Source: Arcobacter sp. F155 (GTDB lineage: Bacteria > Campylobacterota > Campylobacteria > Campylobacterales > Arcobacteraceae). Taken from it: DNA of 64,000 bases. The stretch is from contig NZ_PDJU01000004.1 in NCBI RefSeq assembly GCF_004116455.1, positions 1 through 64,000 of the forward strand, given 5' to 3'. A program made the position numbers and the translations under genes. The stretch's first letter is position 1. Every line of letters begins with the position of its first letter. Under the pieces are notes generated by a model, which was not told the origin of the DNA, ran no database searches, and saw only the letters and a list, made by a program, of their open reading frames with translations. Below, in pieces: positions 9,501 through 18,181 of this stretch.

Positions 9501-10137
9501 CAACTACTTTGATACCTGTCTCTTTAGCAATTTTTAAAATTTGGTCATCTACAAAATGCTGGTCACCAATACCATGTCTCATAATCTCTAAATAAAAGTC
9601 ATCTCCAAAGATATCTTTGTATTCTAAAGCAATTCTTTTTGCTTCATCATAACCTTTAGCACCATTTTTTACGTTTCTTTCGTTTTGTAAGTTTAAGTGC
9701 CAGTTTACTTCTCCTTGAAGACAAGCAGCACTACAAACTAGCCCTTCAGAGTTTTCTCTTAACATCTTTTTATTGATTCTTGGGTAGTAATAAAAACCAT
9801 GCATGTATGCTTGTGATGAAAGATACATAAGGTTTTTATATCCAGTATCATTTTTAGCATATAAACATAGGTGGAACCTTTGTTTTGTAGATTTATCACC
9901 TATCTCTTCTGAGTTGTGAATATATGCTTCCATTCCAATGATTGGCTTAACACCTTGAGCTCTCATTGCATTATAAAAGTCAATAGCTCCAAACATATTA
10001 CCATGGTCTGTCATGGCAACACTGTCCATTCCTAACTCTTTTATTTTTTTTGCAAGGGGCTTAATCTTGTTTGCACCATCAAGTAATGAATATTCTGTAT
10101 GTAAATGTAAATGGGTAAACTTTGGTATTTCTGACAT
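6589..10137 (-). CDS. dnaE: DNA polymerase III subunit alpha
   Basis: Catalytic subunit of the replicative polymerase. The 1182 residues show the DnaE domain order. An N-terminal PHP domain contains THLHLHTEYSLLDG. The palm follows, with the nucleotide-binding GPGRGSAAGSLVAYC near 387-401 and the catalytic aspartates in PDIDMDF (Asp429, Asp431). The fingers hold the conserved TYGVIVYQEQVMQI segment. Helix-hairpin-helix and OB-fold (LVGKIEEITEKISKKGN) regions complete the C-terminal third. Length is typical. Its stop overlaps the surE start; a 45-bp gap separates its start from the patatin gene. Confidence 0.97.
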   Translation of the reverse strand: MSEIPKFTHLHLHTEYSLLDGANKIKPLAKKIKELGMDSVAMTDHGNMFGAIDFYNAMRAQGVKPIIGMEAYIHNSEEIGDKSTKQRFHLCLYAKNDTGYKNLMYLSSQAYMHGFYYYPRINKKMLRENSEGLVCSAACLQGEVNWHLNLQNERNVKNGAKGYDEAKRIALEYKDIFGDDFYLEIMRHGIGDQHFVDDQILKIAKETGIKVVATNDTHYLKQKDADAHEAFMCIAMNKLYDDPNRLRHSVHEFYLKSPEQIAMLYADIPEAIEATQEIADKCNLEIKLGDPTPPNFKFTRQKLTEQDLQIPEPEEEYSLENDKALFIHECWKGLETRLEIVPEEKHQEYRDRLQVEIDIINNMKFPGYMLIVWDFVIVAKQMKIPVGPGRGSAAGSLVAYCLFITDIDPMPYGLLFERFLNPERISMPDIDMDFCQSRRGEIIDYVVQQYGRSNVAQIITFGKLLAKGVIRDVARVLDMPYSKADAMAKLIPDELGINLTDSYEKEPKIKELCDSDPLSKRVWEFALALEGLNRNAGTHAAGVVISNEPLWKKTPLFKPSGLDTIATQYNGKYVEDVDLIKFDFLGLKTLTVIEEANKLIEKRHGKRVDFLTTDVNDKGVYDLIQTGNTIGLFQIESAGMQDLAKRLKPSGFEDIIAMLALYRPGPMESGMLDDFIDRKHGRAEISYFYDEFIEPLQPILEPTYGVIVYQEQVMQIVQTIGGFSLGGADLVRRAMGKKIKEEMDRLKGEFAEGGVKKGYKKEHCEELFDLIVKFAGYGFNKSHSAAYGLVTFYTSYLKCYYPAEFMAALLTLEKDNTDKVVKYVDEVKRLGLDLFPPDINKSDLVFSAKKIDGEEEVVMFGMGAIKGAGDVAINSILKERRENGDFKDMSDFISRIDGSKVNKRVIESLTKSGAFDCFMYSRKSLLEQIEVIGDTVGKAMQAKKMATGSLFGDSEELTRIELELEHLPEYDAKEILEFEKASLGFYVSGHPLDSYREDLDKINYTLSSELDEVADGSQALLVGKIEEITEKISKKGNKFGIANILDLHGNIEIMLFENRLKELEEKFDLNEPIAFKVKVTKDGDFTRMNILKIESLDDAKKEKVKTKHREKEEPPLTVALPFNHTDETMYKLFEIIANNQGKRQLKVVVKSKLADVELETGFAVSSQVENLIKQINGAYVVA

Positions 10138-10182
10138 GAATCTTAACTTTTTATTTTGGATTTATTATAGTAATGATTATAT

Positions 10183-10926
10183 CTAAAAATGTTTTTGTGC
10201 TTCTTTATATCCTAAGTTAAAACAATTCTTTAGCTCTTTAAAAGTAAACATTTTAAAGTGTCGTATTTCTGGGGAAGTTATATAGTGATTTGTATGTTCA
10301 ATACTATATTTTGCATTTTCAATTAGTTGTTTAAAGATTTTTCTTTTTAATCTCTTAATTGGATTATAGCTTACCTTTTGATTAAAAATATTTTTACTAG
10401 GCATTACATCTACAGTATAGATTTCATGTTTTAAATCAAGCATAGGTTTAATAGGCATATTATCAAATAAACCTCCATCGATTAGTTCCATGTTTTTATA
10501 CTTTATTGGTCTAAAAAGAGGTGTTAACGCACTTGATGCCATACAAAGTTCATGGCTATTTCCTTTATCAAAATAGTAAAGTTTTTTTGATTTTAAATCA
10601 TAGGCATTTACAAATACTTTTTTTGGTAAGTTTTCTAATTGCTTTATAGGAAGAAGCTCATTTAGTATTTGATGTTTTGTATCAATTTTTAATAAACCTT
10701 TGTTGAGGTAATTGAATTTCAAAACTTGTTTTATGTCATTTGATGAGAAAATTTTTAGTTGTTCTTTTGCACTTATTCCACTTGCATGGGAAACAGAGAT
10801 TATAGCTCCAATTGAACTACCTGAATAAGCATCAATTTGAATATTTTGTTCTTCTAAGAACTGTAGTACTCCAAGATGAAAAGCTCCCCTTGCTGCACCA
10901 CCACTTAATACTAATCCTAGTTTCAT
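10183..10926 (-). CDS. Patatin-like phospholipase (RssA-type)
   Basis: A serine acyl hydrolase of the patatin family, likely acting on lipids at the inner membrane or in the cytosol. All family motifs are visible: the oxyanion glycine loop SGGAARGAFHLG, the nucleophile elbow GSSIG, and the dyad aspartate in DGGLFDNMP. The frame can be opened at a TTG (10938), but the ATG at 10926 is preferred: it overlaps the stop of the upstream LpxH-like gene (ATGA) and gives the usual MKLGLVLSGG start. No signal peptide. The natural substrate is unknown. Confidence 0.88.
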   Translation of the reverse strand: MKLGLVLSGGAARGAFHLGVLQFLEEQNIQIDAYSGSSIGAIISVSHASGISAKEQLKIFSSNDIKQVLKFNYLNKGLLKIDTKHQILNELLPIKQLENLPKKVFVNAYDLKSKKLYYFDKGNSHELCMASSALTPLFRPIKYKNMELIDGGLFDNMPIKPMLDLKHEIYTVDVMPSKNIFNQKVSYNPIKRLKRKIFKQLIENAKYSIEHTNHYITSPEIRHFKMFTFKELKNCFNLGYKEAQKHF

Positions 10927-11660
10927 TTCTCTAACCAATTTATGATTTTAAATTCTCCCTCAAAAGTTTCAACAACTGCTGTACAAGACTCAACCCAGTC
11001 CCCGCAGTTTAGGTACTCTATTGTATCTATATTTCGTATCTCTGCTTTATGGATATGTCCACATATTATGCCATCATATTGTTTATGTTTTGCATGATTT
11101 GCTAGGGTGTCTTCAAAGTCAGTTATAAAAGAGACAGAGGATTTAACATTGTCTTTGACATATTTTGATAGTGACCACCTTGATTTTATTCCAAGTTTGT
11201 TTCTAAAGTAGTTTAAAACTTGATTTACATTTAGTAGCAAGTCATATCCATAGTCACCTAAGATAGCAAGCCATTTTTTAGTCATTGTTATTGAATCAAA
11301 GAAATCACCGTGTGTTACGAGGTATTTTTTGCCTTTGAGTGATTTATATTCTAGCTCATTTTTTATATCCAATGAGTCTCCTAAAATCAAAGGAACAAAG
11401 GGTCTTAAAAATTCATCATGGTTACCAGTTATAAATGTAACCTTACAACCTTTTCTTGCTTTTTTAAGTATTTTTTGGATGACATCTGAATGGGTTTGAG
11501 GCCAGATAAACTTTCTTTTTATTGCCCAACCGTCAATAATATCTCCAACTAAAAAAAGGTTTTCACTATCATTGTGCTTAAAAAAGTCAAGCAACATCTT
11601 CGTATTTGAGTGTTTTGTTCCTAAGTGAACATCTGAGATAAAGATACTTTTATATTTCAT
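10923..11660 (-). CDS. LpxH-like metallophosphoesterase
   Basis: A calcineurin-type metallophosphoesterase of the UDP-2,3-diacylglucosamine diphosphatase family, which in lipid A synthesis releases UMP to give lipid X. The five metal-site motifs are in order: DVHLG, GDIIDGW, GNHDE, THGD, GHIH. Its 245 residues fit. Some relatives act on other substrates, so the lipid A role is likely rather than certain. It is divergent from the glycosyltransferase gene (79-bp gap) and coupled to the patatin gene downstream. Confidence 0.82.
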   Translation of the reverse strand: MKYKSIFISDVHLGTKHSNTKMLLDFFKHNDSENLFLVGDIIDGWAIKRKFIWPQTHSDVIQKILKKARKGCKVTFITGNHDEFLRPFVPLILGDSLDIKNELEYKSLKGKKYLVTHGDFFDSITMTKKWLAILGDYGYDLLLNVNQVLNYFRNKLGIKSRWSLSKYVKDNVKSSVSFITDFEDTLANHAKHKQYDGIICGHIHKAEIRNIDTIEYLNCGDWVESCTAVVETFEGEFKIINWLEK

Positions 11661-11739
11661 AAAAAGAAGTTTATGCCATCTTGGTTACAAGTTAATAACA
11701 TGTAATATCTTTGTAATTAATAGGTAATAAAATTTCAAA

Positions 11740-12888
11740 ATGAATGATATAAAAATATGTTTAGTAAGTGATACAGTATATGATTTAAATGGTGTATCAA
11801 GATTTATTCAAGACTATTGTAAGGAAGCTAGAAAACACAAGAAAAGTTTTTATGTGATAAGTTCAACTTCAAAAAAACATTATGAAGAAATAGAGAATAT
11901 TTTTAATATAAAACCTATTTTTAAAATCAAAATGCCTTTTTATAACTCTTTAGATTTGGTTATTCCTAATTTTTTTAAAATAAAAAATAAAATCAAAGAG
12001 CTAAATCCTGATTTACTACATATCTCTACTCCTGGAACTGTTGGATTATCTGCTTTGATTAGTGCAAAAATTTTAAATATACCAGTTGTAGGAATATATC
12101 ATACAGATTTTCCTTCGTATATGTATAAAAATACAAAAAGTAAACTTGTAAAGAAAATCACACTTATGTACTTGAAGTTTTTTTATAAAAGCTTTACTGC
12201 TTTATTTTCTAGATCTTGTAAATATATAGATATCATAGAAAAGCAGTTAGCTTTTAAAGAAGAAGATTTATATATTTTAAAAGCTGGAATAAATATTGAA
12301 AACTTTGATAAATCCTATAAAAATGAGAATATATGGGAAAAGTATGATATTAAGAAAAATGATTTTAAAGTTTTGTATGTAGGTAGATTATCAGTAGAAA
12401 AGAATGTTGATTTGTTAATAGAGCATTGGAAAAAGTTAAAACTAGAAAATGCAAAACTTATTTTAGTAGGGGATTTAGAGTTTGAGTTAGAAAAGAAAGA
12501 AGAGCTTAAAAATATAGTTTTTCTAGGAAGAAAACAAGAAAGTGAGTTATCACAAATATATGCTTCAAGTGATTGTTTTATTTTCCCTTCTACAACTGAT
12601 ACTTTAGGTCAAGTTGTATTAGAAGCTTTATCTTCTGCACTTCCTGTAATAGTTACAAATAGTGGTGGTCCAAGTAGTTTTGTAAAGAATGAGTTTGGAT
12701 ATGTCGTTGATATAAATTCATTTGATGAGGTGAAAAACTCTTTAGAAGAGTTATCAAAAAAAGATGATACTTACTTCAAAAAATCATCAAATGCCTATGA
12801 ATATATGAGAGATAAATCTATCTCTCATAGTTTTTTAGACTTTTGGGAAGTAAATCAAAAGATAGTAAAAAGCTTATGTAAGAAGTAA
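11740..12888 (+). CDS. Glycosyltransferase family 4
   Basis: A 382-residue GT-B retaining glycosyltransferase. The N-terminal Rossmann domain opens KICLVSDTVYDLNGVSRF, and an HTDFPSYM motif lies near residue 125. The donor-binding half contains VLYVGRLSVEKN and the GT4 E-x7-E signature around TDTLGQVVLEALSSALPVI. It resembles mannosyl- and glucosyl-transferases (MgtA/SqdX-like) that build glycolipids. The divergent LpxH-like neighbour fits an envelope-lipid role. Its 3' end overlaps the convergent DJ-1 gene by 15 bp. The sugar and acceptor cannot be read from sequence. Confidence 0.85.
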   Translation: MNDIKICLVSDTVYDLNGVSRFIQDYCKEARKHKKSFYVISSTSKKHYEEIENIFNIKPIFKIKMPFYNSLDLVIPNFFKIKNKIKELNPDLLHISTPGTVGLSALISAKILNIPVVGIYHTDFPSYMYKNTKSKLVKKITLMYLKFFYKSFTALFSRSCKYIDIIEKQLAFKEEDLYILKAGINIENFDKSYKNENIWEKYDIKKNDFKVLYVGRLSVEKNVDLLIEHWKKLKLENAKLILVGDLEFELEKKEELKNIVFLGRKQESELSQIYASSDCFIFPSTTDTLGQVVLEALSSALPVIVTNSGGPSSFVKNEFGYVVDINSFDEVKNSLEELSKKDDTYFKKSSNAYEYMRDKSISHSFLDFWEVNQKIVKSLCKK

Positions 12889-13419
12889 ACCTTGTCTTAG
12901 TTCTTCATATATTTCATCACCCTTTAGAAGTTTTACTATTTCAAGGGCAAACTCCATAGCTGTTGCTGGTCCCCTTGATGTGATTACATTTCCATCTTTT
13001 ACAACATTTTGATTATTGATATAATTTTCAGGAACTATTTTTTGCTCAAAACTTGGATAACAAGTATAATCCTTATTTAAAACTTCTGCTTTATGTAAAG
13101 CATATGGTGCTGCACAAATAGCTGCAATGTATTTGTCACTTACTTTAAACTCTTTTAAAAGTTTTTGAATATGTTCATTATCTGCTAGAGTAAAGGCATT
13201 TGGTAAGCCACCTGGAAGAACAATCAAATCAAAATCATTTTCTTTTACGTCTTCAATTTTACAATCAGCTGTTACTTTTATGTTGTGAGCTCCTATAGTT
13301 TCTAAAGCTTCAACTCCTGCAATAACAACTTCAATATTTGCTCGTCTGCAAATATCTATGATTGAAATTGCTTCAATCTCTTCAAAACCATTTGAAATTG
13401 GAATTATTATTTTTGACAT
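12874..13419 (-). CDS. DJ-1/PfpI family protein (YajL-like)
   Basis: A 181-residue protein of the DJ-1/ThiJ/PfpI superfamily. The conserved glutamate lies in the N-terminal GFEEIE motif, and the reactive cysteine sits in the nucleophile elbow AAICAAP (near residue 105). These are the features of DJ-1/YajL proteins, linked to oxidative and carbonyl stress protection. Domain length is standard, with no extra domain and no signal peptide. Confident family call, broad functional call. Confidence 0.88.
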   Translation of the reverse strand: MSKIIIPISNGFEEIEAISIIDICRRANIEVVIAGVEALETIGAHNIKVTADCKIEDVKENDFDLIVLPGGLPNAFTLADNEHIQKLLKEFKVSDKYIAAICAAPYALHKAEVLNKDYTCYPSFEQKIVPENYINNQNVVKDGNVITSRGPATAMEFALEIVKLLKGDEIYEELRQGLLLT

Positions 13420-13550
13420 ATAATCTCCTCATAGATTTTTTATATTCTAAAATAAAACAGATTAAATTACTAAATGCTGAAATAAGGAGCTTTCAAGAAT
13501 TTATAAGCTGTTTTTAAATAAAATTTATGCAATTATAAAAAGGGGATTTT

Positions 13551-14243
13551 ATGCTTAAGACTTTTGCTAAAGCTTGTCTTGCTGTAGCAGCACTTAGTTT
13601 ATTTTCTGGATGTGTTTCTCATTCGTCTGTAAATGGTGCCACAGGACAAAAAGTACAATCAGTTGATGCTGAAAATGAATATACTGTAATCAAAGAAAAC
13701 AACAAGGTTCAAGTTACTAAGGAGCATATGAAAATAGCTCAAGACTTACAATACAACGTAATCAATCAAAGAACACTAGAAGGTTCAATCAATTCTTTAG
13801 CAACTCAAATGATGAGAAATAAAAAGATGAACACTAGTAAGCCAGTTCTTATTACTTCTTTTGTTAGATTAGATAACTTTAAAAAGACTACTGAGTTTGG
13901 AAGAATTGTAAGTGAGAGTATGATTAATGAAATGTCAAATAGAGGCTTCAATGTAATTGAATATAGAGGTCAAATGGCAGTTTCTATTAATGAAAAAGGT
14001 GAGTATTTTATTACAAGAAATCCTTATAAATTAAAAGACCAAATTCCAAATACTTATGTTGTAGTTGGTACTTATTCAAGACAGTTTGGTAAAGTAATTT
14101 TAAATGCAAGAGTAATTGACAATATTACTGGAAGAATCATTTCAAGTGCAAGAGCAACTTATGTACACAATAAAAGAAATGACTGTATTCTTTTCAAAGA
14201 TTGTAAACCAGCAAGAACAATTAAAATCATTCAAGAAAAATAG
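13551..14243 (+). CDS. FlgO-family outer-membrane lipoprotein
   Basis: A 230-residue lipoprotein with lipobox LFSGC (Cys21). Residues 95-210 form a FlgO-type domain: PVLITSFVRLDNF, then FGRIVSESMINEMSNRGF, then VVGTYSRQFGKVILNARVID with TGRIISSA. In Vibrio, FlgO is an outer-membrane protein needed for flagellar stability and motility. A flagellar role here is inferred only from the family. The next gene starts 6 bp later and encodes a second FlgO domain. A good AAAAGGGGAT ribosome-binding site precedes the ATG. Confidence 0.85.
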   Translation: MLKTFAKACLAVAALSLFSGCVSHSSVNGATGQKVQSVDAENEYTVIKENNKVQVTKEHMKIAQDLQYNVINQRTLEGSINSLATQMMRNKKMNTSKPVLITSFVRLDNFKKTTEFGRIVSESMINEMSNRGFNVIEYRGQMAVSINEKGEYFITRNPYKLKDQIPNTYVVVGTYSRQFGKVILNARVIDNITGRIISSARATYVHNKRNDCILFKDCKPARTIKIIQEK

Positions 14244-14249
14244 AGATTT

Positions 14250-14903
14250 ATGACAAAAGCTTTTTTACAAATAAGTAAACTAATAGTATTAGTTTCTATT
14301 CCTCTTTTTTTATTCACTTCTTGTTCTTTAAAAAAGATGACAGGAAGTGAAGACCTTCCCTCTTTTATGGAAAATATGGCTAAAAAAGCTCCAAGTAATC
14401 ATAAAAAAATAACTGGTTCAAATGATTTTAGTTCTTTAATAAATAATCTAATTTTAAAAACTTCTACAAGACTGGATAGATATCTTTTAGATGATGATGT
14501 TGTTTTAGTTTCTGATTTTGTAAATATTGATAAGTTAGAGAACAGATCAAAACTAGGGTTTTTATTATCTGAGCATTTAAAAGATGCTTTATTAAATAAA
14601 AATATTATTGTAAGACAAGTTGAATTAAGTGAAAACTTCTCTTATGGGCAAAATGGATTAAATCTTTTAACAAGAAAACAAAGAGATATTAGTAATAAAT
14701 CTGTAGATGGTAAGTTTGCAGTTGTAGGAACATATACAATTACAACAGAGACATTGATTGTATTTATGAAACTAATTGATGTAACAAATGGAAATATTTT
14801 AGCTTCTGCAAACTCTAGTACGAGTGTAGATGATGAAATATTAGAGTTAGAAGGAATAAAGAAAGAAAGAGAACTTTCTTTACCTCCAAGAGTTATTTTA
14901 TAA
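14250..14903 (+). CDS. Second FlgO-family lipoprotein
   Basis: A 217-residue lipoprotein (lipobox LFTSC, Cys25) with a diverged FlgO domain at about residues 75-195: VVLVSDFVNIDKL, LGFLLSEHLKDALL, FAVVGTYTITTETLIVFMKLID and GNILASA. It is paired with the preceding paralogue in one operon, which suggests a two-component outer-membrane assembly. Its end overlaps the convergent recJ gene by 6 bp. Confidence 0.8.
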   Translation: MTKAFLQISKLIVLVSIPLFLFTSCSLKKMTGSEDLPSFMENMAKKAPSNHKKITGSNDFSSLINNLILKTSTRLDRYLLDDDVVLVSDFVNIDKLENRSKLGFLLSEHLKDALLNKNIIVRQVELSENFSYGQNGLNLLTRKQRDISNKSVDGKFAVVGTYTITTETLIVFMKLIDVTNGNILASANSSTSVDDEILELEGIKKERELSLPPRVIL

Positions 14904-16463
14904 AATATCTTGTATTAAAAACTGAGGGTTTATTTGCCCTCTAAACTCATTTTTATTTACTGATACAACTAAATCAATAGTTGGTTTATCAAATATTTCA
15001 TCACAATAAAACTTAATAGCTTCAAACAAAAAACCATCACTATTTAGTGTTAGTTTTGTGTGGTTTTTATCTTTACCAAAAAGTTCAGCTTTTATGATTT
15101 GTGAGTTTGTTATTTTAAATATTGGTCTATGATTTTTTAGTCCATATGGTTCAAACTGTTCAATGATATTTAAAAACTCAATATCTACATTTGACACATC
15201 AAGTTCACCTAAAACATCATGATCTATGTGAAGCTCTTCTTTGTGCTCTTCTAAAGACTTATTTATTCTATTTTTAAACTCTTCTAAGTTTTTTGCTTCC
15301 ATAGATAAACCAGCTGCATTTTTGTGACCACCAAAACCAAGAAGCAAGTCAGAAGCTTCTGTAATAATAGTATGCAAGTTTATATTTGCATTTGCCCTTG
15401 CACTTCCTTTTGCAATACCATTGTTTATAGAGAAGATAAAAGCAGGCTTTTTAAAGGCATTAGATAGCTTTGAAGCAACAATTCCTATAACACCTTCATG
15501 CCAGTCTTCACCCCATACTATAACAGCATTTTCTTCAGGGTTTGTTGCATTTGTAGCTTTTTGAGAAATCTCTTCTTGCAAGTTTTTTCTAAATACATTT
15601 AACTCTTCTAACATTTGTAAAGCATCGTTTGCCTCATATTCAGTTGAGGCTAGTAAGAAGCTTAATGCAATTGAGGCATCTTCCATTCTTCCTGCACTAT
15701 TTATTTTAGGAGCAATTGTAAATCCTACATCATCTGATACAAAAATCTCTTTTGAAATCATTTCATTGATTTTTTTAAATGCAGGTCTTGAAGATGTTTT
15801 GATTTTTTTAAGTCCATGTTTAACCATAGTATAGTTTAGACTTGTCATAGGCATGATATCAGCAATAATAGCCACACAAAGTAAATCAAAAAACTCTTGT
15901 AGGTTTACATCTGCATTTATCTCTTTTTTTATTGCTGCACAAAGGTACCATGCAACTTGGGCACCACATATTTCTTTAAAAGGAAAAGTACAATCCTCTT
16001 GCTTGGGGTTTATTATTGCCAAAGCTTCTGGAATTTGTTCTCCAACTGTATGGTGGTCAGTAATAATTAAATCAATACCTTTTTGCTTTAAAAGTTCTGC
16101 TGCATTACAAGCTGAGATTCCATTATCAACGGTGATAACTAGACCTTCATCAATCATATCAACGATTTTTGGGCTTAATCCATATCCATGTTCAAATCTG
16201 TTTGGAATGATGTGATTTACTTTTCTTCCAATTTTTTGGAAAAAATCAACGATAATAGTTGTAGATACTACTCCATCAACATCGTAGTCACCAACAATAG
16301 TTATTGTTTCATTATTAAGAAGGGCTTGTTTAATTCTTTGTGAGGCTTTCTTTATATCTTTGAAGCTATCTGGTGCAGGAATACTAGCAAGACGAGAATA
16401 GGGATTATTCTCATGTCTTGCACTTAATAGTTCAAAAAGTCTTTGTTTTGTAACCTTAGACAT
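14898..16463 (-). CDS. recJ: Single-stranded-DNA-specific exonuclease RecJ
   Basis: 5'-to-3' ssDNA exonuclease of recombination and mismatch repair. DHH-phosphoesterase motifs are intact: VGDYDVDGVVS near residue 60, ITVDNGIS, then TDHHTVG. The DHHA1 domain carries GGHKNAAGLSM, and an OB-like C-terminus (FEPYGLKNHRPIF) follows. Its 521 residues are on the short side for RecJ (about 560-580) but all core domains are present. Its ATG overlaps the pyrG stop codon (TAATG), so it is translated from the pyrG transcript. Confidence 0.95.
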   Translation of the reverse strand: MSKVTKQRLFELLSARHENNPYSRLASIPAPDSFKDIKKASQRIKQALLNNETITIVGDYDVDGVVSTTIIVDFFQKIGRKVNHIIPNRFEHGYGLSPKIVDMIDEGLVITVDNGISACNAAELLKQKGIDLIITDHHTVGEQIPEALAIINPKQEDCTFPFKEICGAQVAWYLCAAIKKEINADVNLQEFFDLLCVAIIADIMPMTSLNYTMVKHGLKKIKTSSRPAFKKINEMISKEIFVSDDVGFTIAPKINSAGRMEDASIALSFLLASTEYEANDALQMLEELNVFRKNLQEEISQKATNATNPEENAVIVWGEDWHEGVIGIVASKLSNAFKKPAFIFSINNGIAKGSARANANINLHTIITEASDLLLGFGGHKNAAGLSMEAKNLEEFKNRINKSLEEHKEELHIDHDVLGELDVSNVDIEFLNIIEQFEPYGLKNHRPIFKITNSQIIKAELFGKDKNHTKLTLNSDGFLFEAIKFYCDEIFDKPTIDLVVSVNKNEFRGQINPQFLIQDIL

Positions 16464-18079
16464 TAAGCTTTTTTATTTGCTTGTTTTACGAACTCTAAGA
16501 TAATAGGGTTTGGTGTCTCTAAGTGAGAAGTAAATTCAGGGTGGAACTGAACACCAACAAACCAAGGGTGATCTTTAATTTCAACTGCTTCAATTAGACC
16601 ATTTGATTGTCCAGAAATAATCATTCCTGCTTCTTCTAATCTCTCTTTATAAGCTGGATTTGCTTCATATCTATGTCTATGTCTTTCATAGTAGATTTCT
16701 TCATTTCCATATGCTTTTTGTAAGTTAGTACCTTTTAATGGCTCAAATGGATATTCTCCAAGTCTCATAGTTCCACCCATTGGTGATTTATGAGTTCTTA
16801 GTTGTTTTTCACCACTTTGGTCAATAAACTCATCAATTAAGTAGATTACTGGATCTTCTGCATTTTCATCAAATTCAACAGAGTTTGCATTTTCAATACC
16901 TAATACATTTCTTGCATATTCGATAATAGATAGTTGCATACCAAGACAGATACCTAAATAAGGAACTTTATTCTCTCTTGCATATTTAATTGCTTCAAGT
17001 TTTCCTTTTGCACCTCTGTGTCCAAATCCACCAGCAACTAAGATAGCATCAGAGTTTCCAATAACTTCATATGCTCCTGTATCTTCAATTCTTTCTGAAT
17101 CACACCAGTGAATATTTACTTTTGTGTTTAGGTGTGCTCCTGCATGGATTAATGATTCGATTAATGATTTATATGACTCTTTTAAATCTAAATATTTACC
17201 AACAAATGCAATAGTTACTTCATCTTGTGGTACAAGAATATTTTTAACTAAAGTATCCCATTTTTCCATGTTTGGTTTGATTTTGATATTAAAGTGCTCT
17301 GATAAAGGAGTTAAAATTCCTTCTTTGATAAAGTGTAATGGAACTTGGTAAATTGACTGTGCATCACCTGCTTCAATTACTGCATTTCTATCAATATCAC
17401 AAGATAATGCAAGTTTTTCTTTTAAATTCTTTGGAAGCTCTTTTTCTGTTCTACAAACTAGCATATGTGGAGTAATACCAATTCTTCTTAACTCTTGTAC
17501 TGAGTGTTGAGTTGGTTTTGTTTTTAATTCACCTGCAGCTTTAATGTATGGGATTAAACTCACATGGATATTCATAGTATTTGTTTTAGGTTGTTCATGT
17601 CTAATAGCTCTAATTGCTTCCATGAATGGTAAACCTTCAATATCACCTACTGTTCCACCAAGTTCGATGATTAAGAAGTCATGCTCATCTGCTGCAGCGT
17701 AGATTCTATCTTTAATCTCGTCTACAACATGAGGGATTACTTGAATAGTTTTACCTAAGTAACCACCTTCTCTTTCTCTTTTAATTACACTTTGGTAAAC
17801 TTGACCTGTTGTAAAAGAGTTTTTACCTGTAAGTGTTTTATCAATAAATCTTTCGTAGTTTCCTAAATCAAGGTCTGTTTCCGCACCGTCTGCTGTTACG
17901 AAAACTTCTCCATGCTCTAGTGGACTCATTGTTCCTGGGTCTACGTTTAAGTATGGGTCAATCTTTAGCATACTTACTTTGAACCCTGATTGTTTTAAAA
18001 TTGTTGCAATAGATGCAGAAGTAATACCTTTACCAAGTGAACTTAGCACTCCACCAGTAACAAATATGAATTTAGTCAT
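16463..18079 (-). CDS. pyrG: CTP synthase
   Basis: Makes CTP from UTP, ATP and glutamine-derived ammonia. The amidoligase domain starts [17 protein letters not shown]. The class I glutaminase domain carries the Cys of YLGICLGMQ and the His-Glu of [10 protein letters not shown]. The frame can be extended to an ATG at 18091, but the ATG at 18079 is better: it gives the usual family N-terminus and has GGAG eight bases upstream, leaving 538 residues. It is followed by recJ with overlapping stop/start codons. Confidence 0.97.
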   Translation of the reverse strand: MTKFIFVTGGVLSSLGKGITSASIATILKQSGFKVSMLKIDPYLNVDPGTMSPLEHGEVFVTADGAETDLDLGNYERFIDKTLTGKNSFTTGQVYQSVIKREREGGYLGKTIQVIPHVVDEIKDRIYAAADEHDFLIIELGGTVGDIEGLPFMEAIRAIRHEQPKTNTMNIHVSLIPYIKAAGELKTKPTQHSVQELRRIGITPHMLVCRTEKELPKNLKEKLALSCDIDRNAVIEAGDAQSIYQVPLHFIKEGILTPLSEHFNIKIKPNMEKWDTLVKNILVPQDEVTIAFVGKYLDLKESYKSLIESLIHAGAHLNTKVNIHWCDSERIEDTGAYEVIGNSDAILVAGGFGHRGAKGKLEAIKYARENKVPYLGICLGMQLSIIEYARNVLGIENANSVEFDENAEDPVIYLIDEFIDQSGEKQLRTHKSPMGGTMRLGEYPFEPLKGTNLQKAYGNEEIYYERHRHRYEANPAYKERLEEAGMIISGQSNGLIEAVEIKDHPWFVGVQFHPEFTSHLETPNPIILEFVKQANKKA

Positions 18080-18155
18080 TAATAGCTCCATGAATTAAAT
18101 AAATAGTAAAATATTCGCGATTATATCTAAAATGAGGTTAATAAGTATTTAAGAA

Positions 18156-18178
18156 TAAAGAGGCAAGATGCCTCTTTA
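18156..18178 (-). terminator. Terminator after ccoG
   Basis: TAAAGAGGCA-TCT-TGCCTCTTTA hairpin on the minus strand, 3 bp past the ccoG stop codon, followed by a short T-rich stretch. The stem is almost symmetric, but the T-run is modest. Confidence 0.75.
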
Positions 18179-18181
18179 TGA

